Below, piece by piece: positions 61,231-64,000 of a DNA stretch of 64,000 bases. The position numbers were made by a program, and so were the translations under genes. This DNA comes from Hyphomicrobiales bacterium (GTDB taxonomy: Bacteria > Pseudomonadota > Alphaproteobacteria > Rhizobiales > Rhizobiaceae). Where the stretch lies: positions 18,596 to 82,595 of the forward strand of contig UEIF01000010.1 in NCBI GenBank assembly GCA_900468805.1, written 5' to 3'. The notes under the pieces were generated by a model. The model was not told the origin of the DNA and ran no database searches. It was given only the letters and a program-made list of their open reading frames with translations. Numbering within the stretch: the first letter of the stretch is position 1; the number at the start of each line of letters is the position of its first letter.

Positions 61231-62277
61231 ATGCAGCAGAAAATCCCCGCAACCGTCATCACCGGCTTCCTCGGCGCCGGCAAGACGACCATGATCCGCA
61301 ACCTGCTCACCAATGCCGGCGGCAAGAAGATTGCGCTCATCATCAACGAGTTCGGCGATCTCGGCGTCGATGGTGATGTGCTGAAGGGCTGCGGGGCGGA
61401 GAACTGCACCGAGGACGATATCATTGAACTCACCAATGGCTGCATCTGCTGCACGGTGGCCGACGATTTCATTCCGACCATGACGAAGCTTCTGGAGCGC
61501 GAGCAGCGCCCTGATCATATCGTCATCGAGACCTCGGGTCTTGCTTTGCCGCAGCCGCTGGTAGCCGCTTTCAACTGGCCGGATATTCGCAGCGAAGTCA
61601 CCGTTGACGGCGTCATCACCGTGGTTGATAGCGCGGCCGTCGCCGCCGGGCGGTTTGCTGACGACCACGACGCCGTGGATGCGCGCCGCGTCGAGGATGA
61701 ATCGCTTGACCACGAAAGCCCGATCGAGGAACTTTTCGAGGATCAGCTGACCTGCGCCGACCTGATCGTGCTCAACAAGACCGATCTCATCGACGCCGAA
61801 GGTCTTTCCCGCGTGAAGAGCGAAGTTGCTTCGCGCCTCGCCCGCAAGCCTGTCATGATCGAAGCGAAGAACGGCGAAGTGCCCGTAAGCGTGCTGCTCG
61901 GCCTCGGCATCGGCACCGAAGGCGATGTGATCAACCGCAAGTCCCATCACGAGCTGGAGCATGAGGACGGTACGCCGCACGATCACGACGAATTCGACAG
62001 TTTCGTCGTCGAGCTCGGCGCGATTGCGGATGCGGCAGGCTTTACCGAGAAGCTGAAGGGCATCATCGCCGAGCATGACGTGCTGCGCCTCAAGGGCTTC
62101 ATCGATGTCTCCGGCAAGCCGATGCGCTTGCAGCTGCAGGCCGTGGGTGCCCGCATCGACCAGTATTTCGACCGCGCCTGGGCGCCGGGTGAAGCACGCA
62201 GCACGCGCCTCGTCGTCATCGGCCTGCACGAGATGGATCAGGACGCGGTGCGCAAGGCGATCGCGGCGCTGGTCTAA
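61231..62277 (+). CDS. cobW: CobW-family GTPase metallochaperone
   Basis: A 348-residue COG0523 GTPase, thought to deliver Co2+ for corrin synthesis. Walker A GFLGAGKTTMIRNLL (about residues 11-25), metal-binding CxCC motif NGCICCTVADDF (about 70-81), guanine motif NKTD (about 178-181) and a His/Asp-rich stretch SHHELEHEDGTPHDHDEFD (about 234-252) are visible; the C-terminal CobW_C domain follows. The partner CobNST cobaltochelatase subunit gene cobN lies directly downstream. It is part of the riboswitch-controlled cob operon. Confidence 0.95.
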   Translation: MQQKIPATVITGFLGAGKTTMIRNLLTNAGGKKIALIINEFGDLGVDGDVLKGCGAENCTEDDIIELTNGCICCTVADDFIPTMTKLLEREQRPDHIVIETSGLALPQPLVAAFNWPDIRSEVTVDGVITVVDSAAVAAGRFADDHDAVDARRVEDESLDHESPIEELFEDQLTCADLIVLNKTDLIDAEGLSRVKSEVASRLARKPVMIEAKNGEVPVSVLLGLGIGTEGDVINRKSHHELEHEDGTPHDHDEFDSFVVELGAIADAAGFTEKLKGIIAEHDVLRLKGFIDVSGKPMRLQLQAVGARIDQYFDRAWAPGEARSTRLVVIGLHEMDQDAVRKAIAALV

Positions 62278-62286
62278 GGAGTTTCG

Positions 62287-64000
62287 ATGCATCTGCTTCT
62301 GGCTCAACAGGGAACGATCAGCGACGGGGACGAGGCCATCGACCTCGGCCAGTCGCCGGGCGATATCCTGTTCCTCTCTGCCGCCGACACCGAGCTTGCG
62401 GCAATCGCCGCGGCTCATGGCGGCGGAGCGACGGGGCATTCGCTGAGGCTTGCGAGCCTGATGAGCCTGAAGCATCCGATGTCGGTCGATACCTATATCG
62501 AGCGCACGGCGCGGCATGCGAAGCTGATCATCGTGCGGGCGCTCGGGGGGGCGAGCTATTTCCATTATGCGCTGGAGGCACTGCATGCGGTCGCCGCCCG
62601 CGACGGGGCGCTGATTGCGGTGCTGCCGGGGGATGCGCGGCCGGATGCGGGGCTGACGCCGTTTTCGAATGTGGTGCTCGATGATCTCAACGCGCTCTGG
62701 GGGTATCTGATTGAGGGCGGTGACGCCAATGCGCGGGGCTTTCTTGCCTATGCGGCGGCGATGCTCTCGAAGGCGGAGAAGCCGGCGCCGGCTGCGCCGC
62801 TGATGAAGGCGGGGATCTGGTGGCCGGGGCGGGGGCTTGTCGGGGTTGAGGAGTGGAAGGCGCTTGTCTCCGCGCTCTCAACGGCAGACGAAAGCATTGC
62901 GCATTCGACGCAAGAGGTGGAAATCGAACCCTCGTTTCATCCCACCGTCCGCCCGACTGTCGCCATCGCCTTCTACCGCGCCCTTGTCCAGAGCGGCGAA
63001 ACCAGACCCGTCGAAGCCTTGATCGAGGCTCTGCAGGCGAAAGGCCTGCGCCCGCTGCCGGTCTTCGCCTACAGCCTCAAGGATCCCGTTTCCAAGGGCA
63101 TCCTCGAATCCATTTTCGCTGAACTGAAACCAGACGTCGTCATCAACACGACCGGCTTTGCCGTCTCCGCACCCGGCGCAGATCGCGAACCGACGGTGCT
63201 GGAGGCCAATGAGGCGATCGTGCTGCAGGCGATCTTTTCCGCTTCGTCGCGGGAAGCCTGGGCTGCTTCCTCGCAAGGCTTGTCGGCGCGTGATCTCGGC
63301 ATGAATGTCGCGTTGCCGGAGGTGGACGGCCGGGTACTGTCGCGCGCCGTCTCCTTCAAATCGGCGGCGCGCTACGATGCTGCGGTCGAGGCCAATATCG
63401 TTTCAAGCGAGCCGGATGCCGGGCGCATGCGCTATGTCGCTGCGCTTGCGGCGAACTGGGCGCGGCTGCGGCAGATGCCTGTGGAGGGACGGCGGGTCGC
63501 GCTCGTCATGGCGAACTATCCGAACCGCGACGGACGGCTCGGCAATGGCGTCGGCCTCGATACGCCAGCCGGCACGATCGAAGTCATGCGGACGATGAAG
63601 AAGGCCGGTTATCCGGTCGCCGATATTCCTGATGACGGCGATGCGTTGATACGGCATCTGATGCAGGGGCCGACCAATTCCGGCTTCGATGGCAAGGTCG
63701 TGCGCGAAACGATTTCCCTGAGTCGATACAATGATTTCCTGGAATCTCTTCCCGCTCAGATTCAAGATGAAGTCAGCGCGCGCTGGGGTTTGCCGGAGAG
63801 CGATCCCTATGTCCGCGATGGCGCTTTCGCCCTGCCTTTTGCGCGGTTCGGCGACTTACTGATCGGTATCCAGCCGGCGCGCGGCTATAATATCGATCCG
63901 AAGGAAAGCTATCACTCGCCCGATCTCGTGCCGCCGCACGGCTATCTCGCTTTCTACGCTTTCCTGCGCGAGGAATTCGGCGCGCAGGAAAGCGTAGAAA
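62287..64000 (+). CDS. cobN: Cobaltochelatase large subunit CobN (5' part)
   Basis: The first ~570 residues of CobN, the porphyrin-binding subunit of the ATP-dependent CobN-CobS-CobT chelatase that inserts Co2+ into hydrogenobyrinic acid a,c-diamide. Start ATG 62287 has AAGGAG six bases upstream, ten bases after cobW. Recognisable segments include LFLSAADTELAAIA, FHPTVRPTVAIAFYRALVQS, VVINTTGFAVSA (about 280-291), NYPNRDGRLGNGVGLDTPAG and GYNIDPKESYHSPDLVPPHG before FYAFLREEFGA. The expected continuation with the conserved H-x-G-K-H-G motif is missing: after GAQ the frame reads ESVE, within the terminal inverted repeat. The last ~13 bases are therefore doubtful. Confidence 0.93.
   Translation, partial: MHLLLAQQGTISDGDEAIDLGQSPGDILFLSAADTELAAIAAAHGGGATGHSLRLASLMSLKHPMSVDTYIERTARHAKLIIVRALGGASYFHYALEALHAVAARDGALIAVLPGDARPDAGLTPFSNVVLDDLNALWGYLIEGGDANARGFLAYAAAMLSKAEKPAPAAPLMKAGIWWPGRGLVGVEEWKALVSALSTADESIAHSTQEVEIEPSFHPTVRPTVAIAFYRALVQSGETRPVEALIEALQAKGLRPLPVFAYSLKDPVSKGILESIFAELKPDVVINTTGFAVSAPGADREPTVLEANEAIVLQAIFSASSREAWAASSQGLSARDLGMNVALPEVDGRVLSRAVSFKSAARYDAAVEANIVSSEPDAGRMRYVAALAANWARLRQMPVEGRRVALVMANYPNRDGRLGNGVGLDTPAGTIEVMRTMKKAGYPVADIPDDGDALIRHLMQGPTNSGFDGKVVRETISLSRYNDFLESLPAQIQDEVSARWGLPESDPYVRDGAFALPFARFGDLLIGIQPARGYNIDPKESYHSPDLVPPHGYLAFYAFLREEFGAQESVE
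63951..64000. repeat. Perfect terminal inverted repeat, probable fold-back artefact
   Basis: Bases 63951-63970 and 63981-64000 are exact reverse complements (20 bp, TTTCTACGCT... and ...AGCGTAGAAA) separated by AGGAATTCGG. The repeat ends exactly at the last base of the window and breaks the CobN reading pattern, as expected for a snap-back read end at a contig edge. Confidence 0.8.

Overview
The window looks like chromosomal DNA of a Rhizobium-type alphaproteobacterium (family Rhizobiaceae). The basis is GC-rich codon use, protein sequences that read as typical rhizobial orthologues (PdxJ, IlvC, IlvE-type BCAT, CobQ/CobP/CobW/CobN, ClC, Kup), a RIME-like hairpin of the kind described from Rhizobium, an alphaproteobacterial PHO box, and small arginine-rich DUF1127 proteins. 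No phage, plasmid-transfer, IS or CRISPR locus is visible. Most of the region is ordinary core and accessory metabolism with many small regulator/target pairs.

Layout. 1-9.3 kb: a RecD-like helicase, a MerR-LuxR hybrid regulator, pdxJ, then four regulator/enzyme or regulator/transporter pairs (HxlR with a QorB-like reductase, TetR with an MFS pump, a MarR-GNAT fusion, and Lrp with an Asp/Glu racemase). 9.3-21.9 kb: type II NADH dehydrogenase, a zinc alcohol dehydrogenase facing an AraC activator, TetR followed by ilvC, a VapBC module overlapping a methyltransferase, ilvE, a MocR-like aminotransferase, a DUF2278 protein and an aldo/keto reductase. 22-25.8 kb: a three-gene AfuABC/FbpABC-type ABC transporter behind a PHO box. 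25.8-35.3 kb: EEP phosphatase, NUDIX, PhzF, tRNA-Lys(CTT), two methyltransferases, a GtrB-like glycosyltransferase, a DHA2 transporter, a REC-histidine kinase and DUF924. 35.4-45.7 kb: a large MscS-type channel, a dimethylglycine dehydrogenase-like FAD/GcvT enzyme, a pair of double-receiver genes (the second ending in GGDEF) separated by a strongly structured intergenic leader, a GlxA-type AraC regulator and two small basic proteins. 45.8-53.4 kb: kup, a CorC/HlyC CBS protein, a DUF882 peptidase, LysR, an entericidin-like lipoprotein, and a frameshifted remnant of a betaine-binding protein. 53.4-64 kb: cobQ, an SDR/MarR pair, an adenylate/guanylate cyclase, a ClC channel, and a cobalamin riboswitch followed by cobP-cobW-cobN.

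How genes work together. ilvC and ilvE serve branched-chain amino acid synthesis. cobQ, cobP, cobW and cobN serve aerobic cobalamin synthesis, and the riboswitch probably gives end-product control of cobP-cobW-cobN. The double-receiver pair is a probable c-di-GMP signalling unit. Several perfect or near-perfect palindromes lie in front of regulators (TetR at 6920 and 13359, MarR-type at 7927 and 54967, an unassigned one at 17814) and are the likely operators.

Cautions. The last 50 bases form a perfect 20-bp inverted repeat with a 10-base loop, and the CobN reading frame loses its expected motif exactly there, so the window end is probably a fold-back sequencing or assembly artefact. Start codons were chosen from Shine-Dalgarno (SD) spacing. 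No database search was possible, so family names come from recognised motifs.
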